Part shown: piece after piece, positions 26,940-34,468 of the stretch
How positions within the stretch are numbered: the stretch's first letter is position 1
How the letters are laid out: the number at the start of each line of letters is the position of its first letter
DNA from: Bradyrhizobium ottawaense
GTDB taxonomy: Bacteria; Pseudomonadota; Alphaproteobacteria; Rhizobiales; Xanthobacteraceae
Direction of reading: 5' to 3'
DNA length: 64,000 nt
Assembly: GCF_900099825.1 (NCBI RefSeq)
Contig: NZ_LT629693.1
Coordinates: 3,483,001 to 3,547,000, forward strand
Position numbers and translations under genes: made by a program
Notes under the pieces: generated by a model
Databases searched by the model: none
The model's input: the letters and a program-made list of their open reading frames with translations, nothing else
What the model was told of the DNA's origin: nothing

Positions 26940-27475
26940 ACGCGCCCGAGGATTTGTCCGTAAACCTCACCCTCAAAATATAGAGGGCGCAGGGAAGACC
27001 GGGTGCGCGCCGCACCCGCGGTCTCGTGCGCAATTGTTGCAAAGGAATGCTGCGCCCGAGCATACAGGTTTGGCGGAGGCATCCGACCTTCCCTGCGCAA
27101 TGGCTTTACGGCTTATACGTGATCGCCCTGGTGACCCTGCTTTTTGTGACACCATCGCTCTCAGGCCGCGTTAGCCGCCTTCGAACTTGACGCCTGCATC
27201 GGTGCGTCAGACCCACACGATTTCACCGTACGCTAAAGGCCACCTCGTCTTGTGACCTCAGCGTGTCCACCGCAGCCCTTCCCACGCCGTGACGATCGCG
27301 ATACGCCCCTCTGGCGGGATGGGATGCGCGGATTGTGCGGTTGATTCCACCAGCGATAAAAGCGGAATATTTTTCCGCGAAGGGCTGGACAGGATTCTTG
27401 GCATGCCAGCTGATTTGCCCGTCGGGCCAATTTGTCGCGGGCGCAGGGTGATCGCTTTGCGTCGGAACTCAATCC
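26940..27475. repeat. Long intergenic repeat-like region without a supported gene
   Basis: About 535 bp in which no frame has protein character. Short inverted motifs occur, including GCGGAATATTTTTCCGC near 27361. The sequence closely resembles, from memory, a long repeat I associate with many intergenic sites in Bradyrhizobium and Rhodopseudomonas. That recall was not checked by search. It ends directly beside the mazE stop. Confidence 0.5.
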
Positions 27476-27481
27476 GAGACT

Positions 27482-27715
27482 TCACCGCTCATTGGCCCCG
27501 TCGCGATCGAACTTGTAGTCTTCGGGCAATGTCCATTTGCGCTTCGACAACTGATCGAGCGCGCGAAACCGCCTTGCCTCTTTGGTCTCGACCGCGATGG
27601 TGTCGTTGCCGACGGCGACGACATTCAACTCGCCGCCTTCCTTCAGCCCGAGCTGTTCGACCAGCGCCTTGGGCAAGCGGACGGCGAGGCTGTTGCCCCA
27701 TTTGGAAACCCGCAT
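27482..27715 (-). CDS. AbrB/MazE-type antitoxin, solitary
   Basis: A 77-aa swapped-hairpin DNA-binding antitoxin. The N-terminus MRVSKWGNSLAVRLPKALVE (residues 1-20) is the classical AbrB/MazE fold. The acidic/aromatic C-terminal part (KRKWTLPEDYKFDRD) normally wraps a toxin. GGAGG lies 5 bp before the ATG. No toxin gene follows: the frame overlapping the stop has no PIN or MazF motif and soon runs into the repeat region. The gene is probably an orphan or a remnant of a pair. Confidence 0.85.
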   Translation of the reverse strand: MRVSKWGNSLAVRLPKALVEQLGLKEGGELNVVAVGNDTIAVETKEARRFRALDQLSKRKWTLPEDYKFDRDGANER

Positions 27716-27726
27716 CGACGCCTCCG

Positions 27727-27759
27727 AGATATACAGCTCATGTCTGGATATGGATATCT
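27727..27759. promoter_or_regulatory. Candidate autoregulatory inverted repeat upstream of mazE
   Basis: AGATAT (27727-27732) and ATATCT (27754-27759) flank an AT-rich stretch with a tandem GGATAT. It lies 12 bp upstream of the mazE ATG, where AbrB-type antitoxins usually bind their own promoter. Confidence 0.35.
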
Positions 27760-27847
27760 TGGGGCTTCAAGTGCTCGCCGCCAAGCCCTTGGCTCTGCCG
27801 CCGGCCTTCTGGTATCGATGCTCCTGTAAACCTGAACTGGATTGCCG

Positions 27848-28747
27848 ATGACTTATTTCACCGCGTCCGCCCCGTCGCGAAAATGGCTTGCGGCCGTGGC
27901 TGGCCTGCTCTCCCTCGCCGCCTCCCCCACCCTCGCCGCCGACGATCCCGAGGTCGCCCCGAAGGGCGCCGCGGTTACGGTGCTGAAGGCGGCGAAATCC
28001 TGTTTTGCCAATATCGTCGAGGTGTCCGGCACCATCATTCCGCGCGAGGAGACGCAGGTGCGCCCCGAGCGGATGGGGCTGAAGGTTTCCGAGGTGCTGG
28101 CGGATGCCGGCGATACCGTCACCGCGGGCCAGGTGCTGGCGCGGCTGACCTTGCCCGAGGGCGGCTCGGTGACGGTGCAGACGCCGGTGGCGGGGCTGGT
28201 TTCGGCCTCGACGGCCGCGGTTGGTGCTGTGGCCTCGGGCAAGGGCGAGGCGCTGTTTTCGGTGATCGCGCGCAGCGAGTTCGACCTGGTCGGCCTGGTG
28301 CCGACGCGCGACATCGGCAAGCTCGCGGTCAACCAGGCCGCGCGGATCAAGATCATCGGCGTCGGCGAGGTCGACGGCAAGGTGCGGCGGCTGTCGACCA
28401 CCGTGCAGCCGGACAGCCAGCTCGGCCAGGCCTTCATCGGCATCACCACCAACCGGCGGCTGCTGGTGAATTCCTCCGCCCGCGCGCTGATCACGACCGG
28501 GCAGAGCTGCGGCCTGTCGGTGCCGCTGACCGCTATCCTCTATGGTTCCGCCGGCACCGTGGTGCAGGTGGTGCGGCGCGCCCGCGTCGAAACGCGGCGG
28601 GTGGAAACCGGATTGATGTCGGGCGGCCAAGTCGAGATCCGCGAAGGCTCGCAACTGGTCGAAGGCGATATCGTGGTGGCCCGCGCCGGCGCACTGCTGC
28701 GCGAAGGCGATCCGGTGCGGGCGGTGACGGCGGCGGATGTGAAGTAG
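27848..28747 (+). CDS. Orphan RND/HlyD-type periplasmic adaptor
   Basis: A 299-aa exported adaptor with a signal peptide (1-30) rather than a membrane anchor. It has a lipoyl-like hairpin (about 65-125), a beta-barrel and a membrane-proximal domain. Cys52 in SCFANIVEVSG and Cys221 in SCGLSVPLTAI align with Cys52 and Cys230 of the adaptor at 16252-17175, so the two are paralogs. No pump gene is adjacent; it may serve a distant RND permease, possibly the one at 17175-20333. I chose ATG 27848 over TTG 27842; the ribosome-binding site is weak. Confidence 0.83.
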   Translation: MTYFTASAPSRKWLAAVAGLLSLAASPTLAADDPEVAPKGAAVTVLKAAKSCFANIVEVSGTIIPREETQVRPERMGLKVSEVLADAGDTVTAGQVLARLTLPEGGSVTVQTPVAGLVSASTAAVGAVASGKGEALFSVIARSEFDLVGLVPTRDIGKLAVNQAARIKIIGVGEVDGKVRRLSTTVQPDSQLGQAFIGITTNRRLLVNSSARALITTGQSCGLSVPLTAILYGSAGTVVQVVRRARVETRRVETGLMSGGQVEIREGSQLVEGDIVVARAGALLREGDPVRAVTAADVK

Positions 28748-28772
28748 GGATTGCGGCGGCGCAAAATTTATT

Positions 28773-28889
28773 GTCGTCCCTGCGAAAGCAGGGACCCATA
28801 CCGCGTGATCTATCCGTAGCGCGCCGTGGCTGATATTTTGCCCACAACAACCATCGGTGGCTATGGGTCCCTGCGTTCGCAGGGACGAC
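28773..28889 (+). repeat. Palindromic repeat, left flank of the GIY-YIG gene
   Basis: It begins GTCGTCCCTGCGAAAGCAGG and ends CCTGCGTTCGCAGGGACGAC. Inside, GGGACCCATACCGCGTGATC is on the left and GGCTATGGGTCCC on the right. It ends 7 bp before the GIY-YIG start. The copy on the other side is in opposite orientation. Confidence 0.8.
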
Positions 28890-28896
28890 GAAACGC

Positions 28897-29178
28897 ATGT
28901 ATTACGTTTACATCCTCGCCAGCCGCCGTCACGGGACCCTCTATATCGGGGTGACCAATTCCCTCGCCAAGCGGATGGAGCAGCATCGCAACGGCGAAGG
29001 CTCGTCGTTCGTCAAAACCTACGGCGTTTACCGGCTGGTCTATGTTGAATCCTACGAGCGGGCGGAAGAGGCCATCGCCCGTGAGAAGCAGTTGAAGCGC
29101 TGGAAGCGGGATTGGAAAATTGAGCTGATCGAGCGCGAGAACCTGGAATGGCGCGATCTGAGTGATTTGATTGTTTAG
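28897..29178 (+). CDS. GIY-YIG nuclease family protein
   Basis: A 93-aa single-domain protein of the UPF0213/YhbQ-like GIY-YIG group. The motif halves are YVYILASRR (residues 3-11) and GTLYIGVTN (13-21); the conserved Arg is in LAKRMEQH (24-31), and the metal-binding Glu is probably in KQLKRWKRDWKIELIE. These are the residues expected for an active endonuclease. The gene is tightly enclosed by inverted copies of the same repeat (7 bp on the left, 13 bp on the right), suggesting a relation between nuclease and repeat. Housekeeping repair is the alternative. Confidence 0.88.
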   Translation: MYYVYILASRRHGTLYIGVTNSLAKRMEQHRNGEGSSFVKTYGVYRLVYVESYERAEEAIAREKQLKRWKRDWKIELIERENLEWRDLSDLIV

Positions 29179-29191
29179 CTGCCCAATTACT

Positions 29192-29327
29192 GTCGTCTCT
29201 GCGAACGCAGGGACCCATACGCCGCGGCAGTTATTGTGCGAATGGTCTCAGCTATCGCGCGTCATCGATAGATCACGCGGTATGGATCCCTGCGCCCGTG
29301 CGCAATTGCGCACTAGGCAGGGACGAC
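29192..29327 (-). repeat. Palindromic repeat, right flank of the GIY-YIG gene, inverted copy
   Basis: It begins GTCGTCTCTGCGAACGCAGG and ends GGCAGGGACGAC. GATAGATCACGCGGTATGG is the reverse complement of the corresponding segment in the left copy. A 16-nt palindrome GTGCGCAATTGCGCAC (29298-29313) occupies its terminal hairpin loop. Confidence 0.8.
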
Positions 29328-29331
29328 AGAG

Positions 29332-30171
29332 TTATCCGCCGATGCGGACGTCTTCCAGCAGGGAGGACGACACCGACGGCACCTGCTCGCCTTCGCTGGC
29401 GCGGGAGATGGCGACGCGGGTCTTGTTGAAGACGGTTTCGGCGCCGGTCTGCGCATTCAAATTGTTGAGCAGCTCGGTCACCAGCACGCTGTACTGGCCC
29501 TTGCCGTCATCCGTCACCTTGCCGGGCGTGGCCGCCGACAGAACCAGCGCGTTTTCCGGCGGCGAGATCGGGGCGAGGCCGTGGCTGAAGGAGCGAAAGC
29601 GGCGCTCATAGGGGTTGCGGCGGGAAGCGTCGACGACGACGAGCTTGGCCTTGGCGCCCTTCTCGGTCATCGCGTCCAGCGCCTGCTCGATGCTGACGCC
29701 GGTGCGGCGGACGTCGCTTTCCTTCCAGATCGCGGCATCGACCGGGATCATGTAGCTCTCGCGGCCGACCTGAATGCCGTAGCCGCCGAAGAACAGCATG
29801 ACGACCGTGTCCTTCCTGATCTTGGACTTCATCCGCTCGACGGCGCGGGCCATGTCGTCCCGAGTGGCGTCTTCCACCACGTCGACGTCAAAACCCTGGG
29901 CGCGCAGCGCCACCGTCAGTCCGCGGGCGTCGTTGATGGGCTGCGCCAGCGGCGCGGCAGCATCCGGATAATGGCCGTTGCCGATGACGAGCGCGACACG
30001 CGCCGCACCGTTGCCGATCGAGCCGGTCTGCTCGGTCCCGATCGCCTTGGCGGCATCGAGCGAGCGCTTGTTCAACGCCGCATGGGCGCCGATCGCCAAC
30101 GACACCAGGCCGACCAGAGCGACGGCAATGGTGACGGGGCGACGGGTGATGCGAAGCTGCGTCAAATTCAT
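29332..30171 (-). CDS. Caspase-fold (peptidase C14-like) protein, catalytic dyad replaced by Tyr and Ser
   Basis: A 279-aa protein with one N-terminal membrane helix or signal (about residues 13-32) and a caspase p20-like domain (57-275). The GHG His position reads FFGGYG, with Tyr131, and the DACR Cys position reads DASRRNPY, with Ser183. The segment DASRRNP-ERRFRSFS-GLAP is shared with the protein at 13782-15263, so they are paralogs. Peptidase activity is doubtful; a pseudoenzyme role is likely. ATG 30171 has GGAA about 5 bp upstream and is preferred over ATG 30186. Confidence 0.83.
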   Translation of the reverse strand: MNLTQLRITRRPVTIAVALVGLVSLAIGAHAALNKRSLDAAKAIGTEQTGSIGNGAARVALVIGNGHYPDAAAPLAQPINDARGLTVALRAQGFDVDVVEDATRDDMARAVERMKSKIRKDTVVMLFFGGYGIQVGRESYMIPVDAAIWKESDVRRTGVSIEQALDAMTEKGAKAKLVVVDASRRNPYERRFRSFSHGLAPISPPENALVLSAATPGKVTDDGKGQYSVLVTELLNNLNAQTGAETVFNKTRVAISRASEGEQVPSVSSSLLEDVRIGG

Positions 30172-30527
30172 CGTTTCCATTCCCAATCGTTTTCCAGCGC
30201 GCGCCAGTTAGTCGCGCCAATGCCGGTTAGGTTTGAGGGGTTGCCAAATCTGTGCCGCTCAATTGCGCTCAATTTGCGGCACTGCAACAAAGAAACCCTT
30301 AACCCGCAGGGCCGGCCGGGGCAACCTCCTTTGGCGCATGGAGCCGATGGCGGTGGATGATGGCCGGAACTCGGGTCAAGTTATGTGATGTCAATCACAT
30401 TTGTGTTTCCCGCGGACTTGTATAGTTTTCAAGGGCTTGCAGGCCGCGTTCGGCCGGCGGTGGCTGCCTTTAGGTCCCTTGGGGCTTCCGGCAGCCTCGG
30501 TTCACCGTTCCGGCTGAAAGAATCGGC
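30172..30527. other. 356-bp divergent intergenic region
   Basis: It separates the leftward caspase-fold gene from the rightward 575-aa gene. Apart from the CRP-consensus site at 30384-30399, I see no coding sequence or repeat in it. Confidence 0.55.
30384..30399. promoter_or_regulatory. CRP-consensus palindrome TGTGAT-GTCA-ATCACA
   Basis: TGTGATGTCAATCACA is a perfect TGTGA-N6-TCACA site with extended symmetry. It lies 129 bp upstream of the 575-aa gene and 213 bp upstream of the caspase-fold gene, so it could act on either. Confidence 0.65.
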
Positions 30528-32255
30528 ATGGGCTTCCAGTATTTCGCCGGCGCGGCGCTTCGCGCGCTGACCGCCCGGAAGGACGGCCCGTCGCTGTACG
30601 ACGTCTGCGATCCCGTGCTGCTGAACTATCGCGGCGGCGACCCCCATCTCGGAAAATTCTACAAGACCGCGCTCGGCAACCCGGCGTTGCGACCGCTGCT
30701 CCGCCGCACCGGGTTGCCCGCCCTGAACGACGAAGGCCGGCTGCAACGGCTGCGCGCGGCGCTGACCCATGCCCGCGACGCCGCCGAGCCGGACTGGGCC
30801 GCGGTCGGCGCCCCCATCGCCGAGCTGATGGCCGATATCGGCGTTGAACACCCCCAGCCGGCGAAGGTTGCGGCCACGGCCCGCGCGCCAGCTGCCGCCG
30901 AGATCGAGCGCGTGATCCGCCGCTGCGGCGCGCATCTGCTGGGCTCGTTTGCCAAGAACGGCTTCATCCCGACCTATGCGGCGTTCAACCTGCTCGGCGA
31001 TCCCGACATGGGCGGGCGCGAAATGCTGATGGCGCTGACCGGGCTGAACGCCCGCGGCTACAAGAATTCGACCTTGCTGTTCAACCTGGCGCGGATCTTC
31101 ATCGCGCATTCGCCGGCGCGCGCGCTGATCAACCCGCCCTGGACGGGGATCGCCGAACCGATGTGGGAGCCGGTACAGATCCGGCACCGCTCGGCCTATT
31201 ACGACGCGTTCTTCACCGAGGCGCTGCTGAGCTTTGTCGAAACCGGCCTCGCCTCCGGCGAGGAGATCGCGGCGTCGCAGCGCGCGATTGCCGACATGGT
31301 GGAGTTTTGCCTGAAGACCAGCGCCGAGGAAGTGCCCTCGCATGACGGCTCCAAGGTGCGGGTGGTCACGGCGCTGGCGCCGGGGTCCGGGCCGCGGTTC
31401 TCGCGCTTCTTCGCGCAGATCAAGCAGGACCTCGGCTTCGGTATCTATGTGCCGGATTGCGACACCACGGCGTGTTCGTTCTCGGCCGCGACCCAGGCCG
31501 GCTCGACCGATCCGATTCTGGATCAGCCGCTGCTCGACTTCTACCGCGGCTATCAGGTGCGCGAGGGCGCCAACGAACCGCGCGTCACCGTGCCCTTGAA
31601 CGACCATGTCGATTACGAGGGCGGCGTCGTCACCTGGATCGACAACCTCGCCGGCGAGCGGCCCTACGGCAACGACCTCGATCCGACCCTTAATCTCGAC
31701 ATTCTCGAGGTCAGCTTTCGCCATCTCGGCCGCTGGAAGATCCTCGAGACGCCGCAGCGGCTGGAAACCGTGCACCGCATCATCGGCTTCCAGCGCAAGC
31801 TCGCGGAAAGCGGCGCGTTCGCCCAGCCGCGCTCGCACATCTACTACCTGCCGGAGCTCTACTCGGCCTATTTCGGCCGCTGCCATGCCGCGTTCATGGC
31901 GTTGCCTTTGGTGGCGCGGCAGGCGATCGATCCCGACGGCCATTTTGAATTCATCCGCGGCAAGGTGCTGGCCTATGTCGAGGGCGAGCTGATTACGCGG
32001 GAAATGAATGCGTTCGATGCGGCCTTGGCGCTGATGGCCTTGGCGCATCTCGGCGCCGATGTTGCGACCTTTGCGCCGGCGCTGCATTGCATCGTCGCCC
32101 ACTTCGGCGAAGGCGGCCGGCATGGGCCCTACAAGGCCTATGAGTGGAACAAGATGAAGACCCCGACGCGGATTCTGGTCGGCGGCCCCGAGGTGACGTC
32201 GGCCTTCGTGCTGATGGGGCTGGCGCTGGCGAGAAGGAAAATGGCGAAGAGATGA
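30528..32255 (+). CDS. Uncharacterised 575-aa protein, possibly of alpha/alpha-barrel terpene-cyclase-like fold
   Basis: I do not recognise a named family. The protein is soluble, without signal peptide or membrane helices. Two stretches recall class II terpene cyclases and related alpha/alpha barrels: PDCDTTACSFSAA (309-321), close to the DxDDTA acid motif, and NDLDPTLNLDIL (382-393), like the NxVDPVVNANVL pattern of prenyltransferase-fold proteins; YEGGVVTWI (363-371) lies between. The C-terminus KTPTRILVGGPEVTSAFVLM also fits a repeat barrel. A catalytic role is therefore possible but unproven. It is transcribed alone below a perfect CRP-like site. Confidence 0.75.
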   Translation: MGFQYFAGAALRALTARKDGPSLYDVCDPVLLNYRGGDPHLGKFYKTALGNPALRPLLRRTGLPALNDEGRLQRLRAALTHARDAAEPDWAAVGAPIAELMADIGVEHPQPAKVAATARAPAAAEIERVIRRCGAHLLGSFAKNGFIPTYAAFNLLGDPDMGGREMLMALTGLNARGYKNSTLLFNLARIFIAHSPARALINPPWTGIAEPMWEPVQIRHRSAYYDAFFTEALLSFVETGLASGEEIAASQRAIADMVEFCLKTSAEEVPSHDGSKVRVVTALAPGSGPRFSRFFAQIKQDLGFGIYVPDCDTTACSFSAATQAGSTDPILDQPLLDFYRGYQVREGANEPRVTVPLNDHVDYEGGVVTWIDNLAGERPYGNDLDPTLNLDILEVSFRHLGRWKILETPQRLETVHRIIGFQRKLAESGAFAQPRSHIYYLPELYSAYFGRCHAAFMALPLVARQAIDPDGHFEFIRGKVLAYVEGELITREMNAFDAALALMALAHLGADVATFAPALHCIVAHFGEGGRHGPYKAYEWNKMKTPTRILVGGPEVTSAFVLMGLALARRKMAKR

Positions 32256-32261
32256 ACGTCT

Positions 32262-32413
32262 CTTACCCTCCGCTGGAGGGGGAGGGTCGGCACGGATCGA
32301 GCGAAGCGAGATTCGTAACGGGGTGGGGTGATCTCTCAACTCGCACCGCTGGTGAGGAGAGACCGTCACCCCACCCCGCCGCTTCGCACCCTCCCCCTCC
32401 AGGGGAGGGTGAA
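32262..32413. repeat. Long imperfect inverted repeat
   Basis: It begins CTTACCCTCCGCTGGAGGGG and ends CCCTCCCCCTCCAGGGGAGG. Inner GGGGTGGGGTGATCTCTC pairs with GTCACCCCACCCC. Same family as 7336-7524. The remaining bases up to the nuclease-like gene show no other feature. Confidence 0.7.
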
Positions 32414-32548
32414 GATTTCTCGCGTTAAGTTGAAGGCGGGCGGGTGCCCGGCTGTTGGCAAGCCGGTCTCAATACCCGCACAATGATTAGGCAGGTCTGG
32501 ATTAGGCAGATTTGATTGAGGCCTTTGCGCTCACTTTCGGGATTGCCG

Positions 32549-33274
32549 ATGACATCGAAGTTCTTGCTCGCCGCCATCCTGTCGCTGCTGCCGGTTCTGG
32601 CGCAGGCGGCCGATATCACTGGCGTCCCCAAAATCCGCGAAGGCGACCATATCCAGATCGGCAACAGCCGCATTCGCCTGGGCGGTATCGACGCGCCGGC
32701 GGTGGACCAGCTCTGCCTGAACAATTCGGGCGAGCGCTGGACCTGCGGCGTCGCCGCCCGCGACGAACTGATCAAGCATGTCGACGGCAAGAGCTGGACC
32801 TGTCATCCCAGAAACACCGATCGCCGCGGCCACACCGTGGCGCGCTGCGAGGTCGAGGGCGAGGACATCCAGAAATGGCTGGTGTCGAACGGCTGGGCGC
32901 TGTCCTACACCCGCGTCAGCCACGACTACGACGCCGATGAAAAAGCCGCGCGCGAGGCCAAGGCCGGGATGTGGCAGGGCGCATTCATCGCGCCGTGGGA
33001 CTGGCGCGTCCGCAACAAGAAGACCGCCATTCTCGGCGCCGCCAAGGCGCCGGAAAATGCCAAATCGATCCTGTTGGCATCGGCCTCGGGCCCGGTCGCG
33101 CCCTCGCCCGACTGCACCATCAAGGGCAACGTCAACAGCTCGGGCGAATGCATCTATCACACGCCGGCCAGCCGCTGGTATGCGCGGATCCAGATGCATG
33201 TGAACAAGGGCACCCGCTGGTTCTGCTCGGTCGAGGACGCCGAAGCCGCCGGCTGCCGCGAGACCAAACGCTAG
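32549..33274 (+). CDS. Thermonuclease-fold (SNase-like) exported protein with altered active site
   Basis: A 241-aa periplasmic protein with a signal peptide (1-20), an OB-fold SNase-like domain (about 25-160) and a C-terminal Cys-containing domain with CTIKGN and WFCSVEDAEAAG. Of the three staphylococcal nuclease catalytic residues, Arg35 is kept (Arg43 in RLGGIDAP), but Glu43 is Ala51 and Arg87 aligns with His95 in DRRGHTVA. Nuclease activity is doubtful. ATG 32549 starts the signal peptide; an upstream in-frame ATG at 32516 is less likely. It is transcribed alone between two repeats. Confidence 0.8.
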   Translation: MTSKFLLAAILSLLPVLAQAADITGVPKIREGDHIQIGNSRIRLGGIDAPAVDQLCLNNSGERWTCGVAARDELIKHVDGKSWTCHPRNTDRRGHTVARCEVEGEDIQKWLVSNGWALSYTRVSHDYDADEKAAREAKAGMWQGAFIAPWDWRVRNKKTAILGAAKAPENAKSILLASASGPVAPSPDCTIKGNVNSSGECIYHTPASRWYARIQMHVNKGTRWFCSVEDAEAAGCRETKR

Positions 33275-33285
33275 CGGCGTTGGGG

Positions 33286-33420
33286 GCCTCATGGTTCACA
33301 AGGCGAAGCGAAGCTTCGTCCGGAGACGCGCGGCGTTGCCGCGCTCCTCACCATGAGGAATTCACAGTCTCTCCTTCATCCTGAGGAGGCGCGTAGCGCC
33401 GTCTCGAAGGATGAAGCCTC
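33286..33420. repeat. Palindromic repeat (CCTCATGGT family)
   Basis: The left half pairs CCTCATGGTTCACAAGGCG with CTCCTCACCATGAGG; the right half pairs TTCATCCTGAGGAGGCG with GTCTCGAAGGATGAAG. A related copy with the same two-hairpin plan is at 41022-41123. Confidence 0.7.
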
Positions 33421-33476
33421 CGCCAAAGACAGATAAGCTATCATCTGCCAGATCATGATTGCGAGAGCCCGTCCCC

Positions 33477-34316
33477 GTGTCTGACCTTTACGACGAACTG
33501 GAATCGCAGCGGCAGCGCGAGCATTCGCGGCTGGAGCGCGTTCTGCTGCTCTCGCTCGTCGTCGTCGCGGCCTATACCGCGCTGGCCTATCTGCTGCTGC
33601 CGTTGTTCTGGACTCATTACGAGCACCAGAAAGGCCTCGCCAACCTGCCGATGGTGACGCGCACCGCGCAAGGCATTCCCGGCGATCCCATGAATGTCGG
33701 CCTGGTCGGCAATCTCGGCGACGTGGTCTGCGCGATGCATGCGGCCGGCTGGTATCCGGCCGATCCGATCACGCTGAGATCGTCGATCGAGATCGTCGGC
33801 TCCGTGCTGCTGGACCGGCCCTACAGGGATGCGCCGGTGAGCAATCTCTATTATCTCGGCCGCCGCGAGGATCTCGCCTTTGAAAAGCCGATCGGCCAGA
33901 ACGCCGATCGCCGCAACCATGTGCGTTACTGGAAAGTGCTGGACCAGGGCGAGGAAAAGCGTCCGGTGTGGCTCGGCGCCGCGACGGAAGATCGTGGCGT
34001 CGGCGTCAGCCGATATACCGTGGCGGTGACGCATCATATCAGCGCCGACCTCGACGCCGAACGCGCGCTGCTGGCGGCCGATCTGGAAAACGCCGGCATG
34101 GTCGACGCCAAATATCAGGTCACCGGCATCGGGCCGACGCTTGCGGGCCACAACGGCGGCGGCGACCTCTATTACACCGACGGCGAGATCTGGGTGCTGC
34201 GGCTGGTCGAAGCCTGCAAGAAGCGCGACGGGCCCGCGGTGACGATCCCGAGCCCGCCGGCGACCGAGATGAAGGATCAGATCTGGCACACGATCGCCGA
34301 TGCGGTGTCGAAGTGA
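33477..34316 (+). CDS. LssY C-terminal domain membrane-anchored protein
   Basis: A protein of about 279 aa with one membrane helix (roughly residues 24-46) and a soluble domain matching LssY_C: AGWYPADPITLRSSIEIVGS, then LDRPYRDAPVSNLYYLGRRED and NRRNHVRYW-like DRRNHVRYW. LssY_C function is not established; in Legionella it belongs to a type I secretion gene cluster. The start is uncertain: GTG 33477 follows a GAGAG by 10 bp, while TTG 33459 would add six residues. It is transcribed alone. Confidence 0.82.
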   Translation: MSDLYDELESQRQREHSRLERVLLLSLVVVAAYTALAYLLLPLFWTHYEHQKGLANLPMVTRTAQGIPGDPMNVGLVGNLGDVVCAMHAAGWYPADPITLRSSIEIVGSVLLDRPYRDAPVSNLYYLGRREDLAFEKPIGQNADRRNHVRYWKVLDQGEEKRPVWLGAATEDRGVGVSRYTVAVTHHISADLDAERALLAADLENAGMVDAKYQVTGIGPTLAGHNGGGDLYYTDGEIWVLRLVEACKKRDGPAVTIPSPPATEMKDQIWHTIADAVSK

Positions 34317-34468
34317 TGCGGACCGATGCAGCGAGAACACTCGGAGCAATTGGGTCTTTTTGCGGCTCTGGATGGCGTCGCTGCACTCGCAATGACGGCT
34401 TCGATCGCATATTGTGGAACGCAGGGCTGAAGCTCCAAAGTTGAATCTCCGACAAGGAAAACCAACAC

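Noticed and set aside
27258..27485. 75-codon frame overlapping the mazE stop, considered as the toxin
   Set aside because: Starts GTG in a favourable overlap but lacks MazF or PIN motifs and runs into repeat DNA.
27289..28833. 514-codon plus-strand frame over the mazE and adaptor region
   Set aside because: Low-complexity Gly/Arg/Ala translation; the adaptor in another frame has signal peptide and domain motifs.
30429..32369. 646-codon minus-strand frame opposite the 575-aa gene
   Set aside because: Arg/Gln/Gly-rich without motifs; the plus-strand protein has organised hydrophobic and motif pattern.
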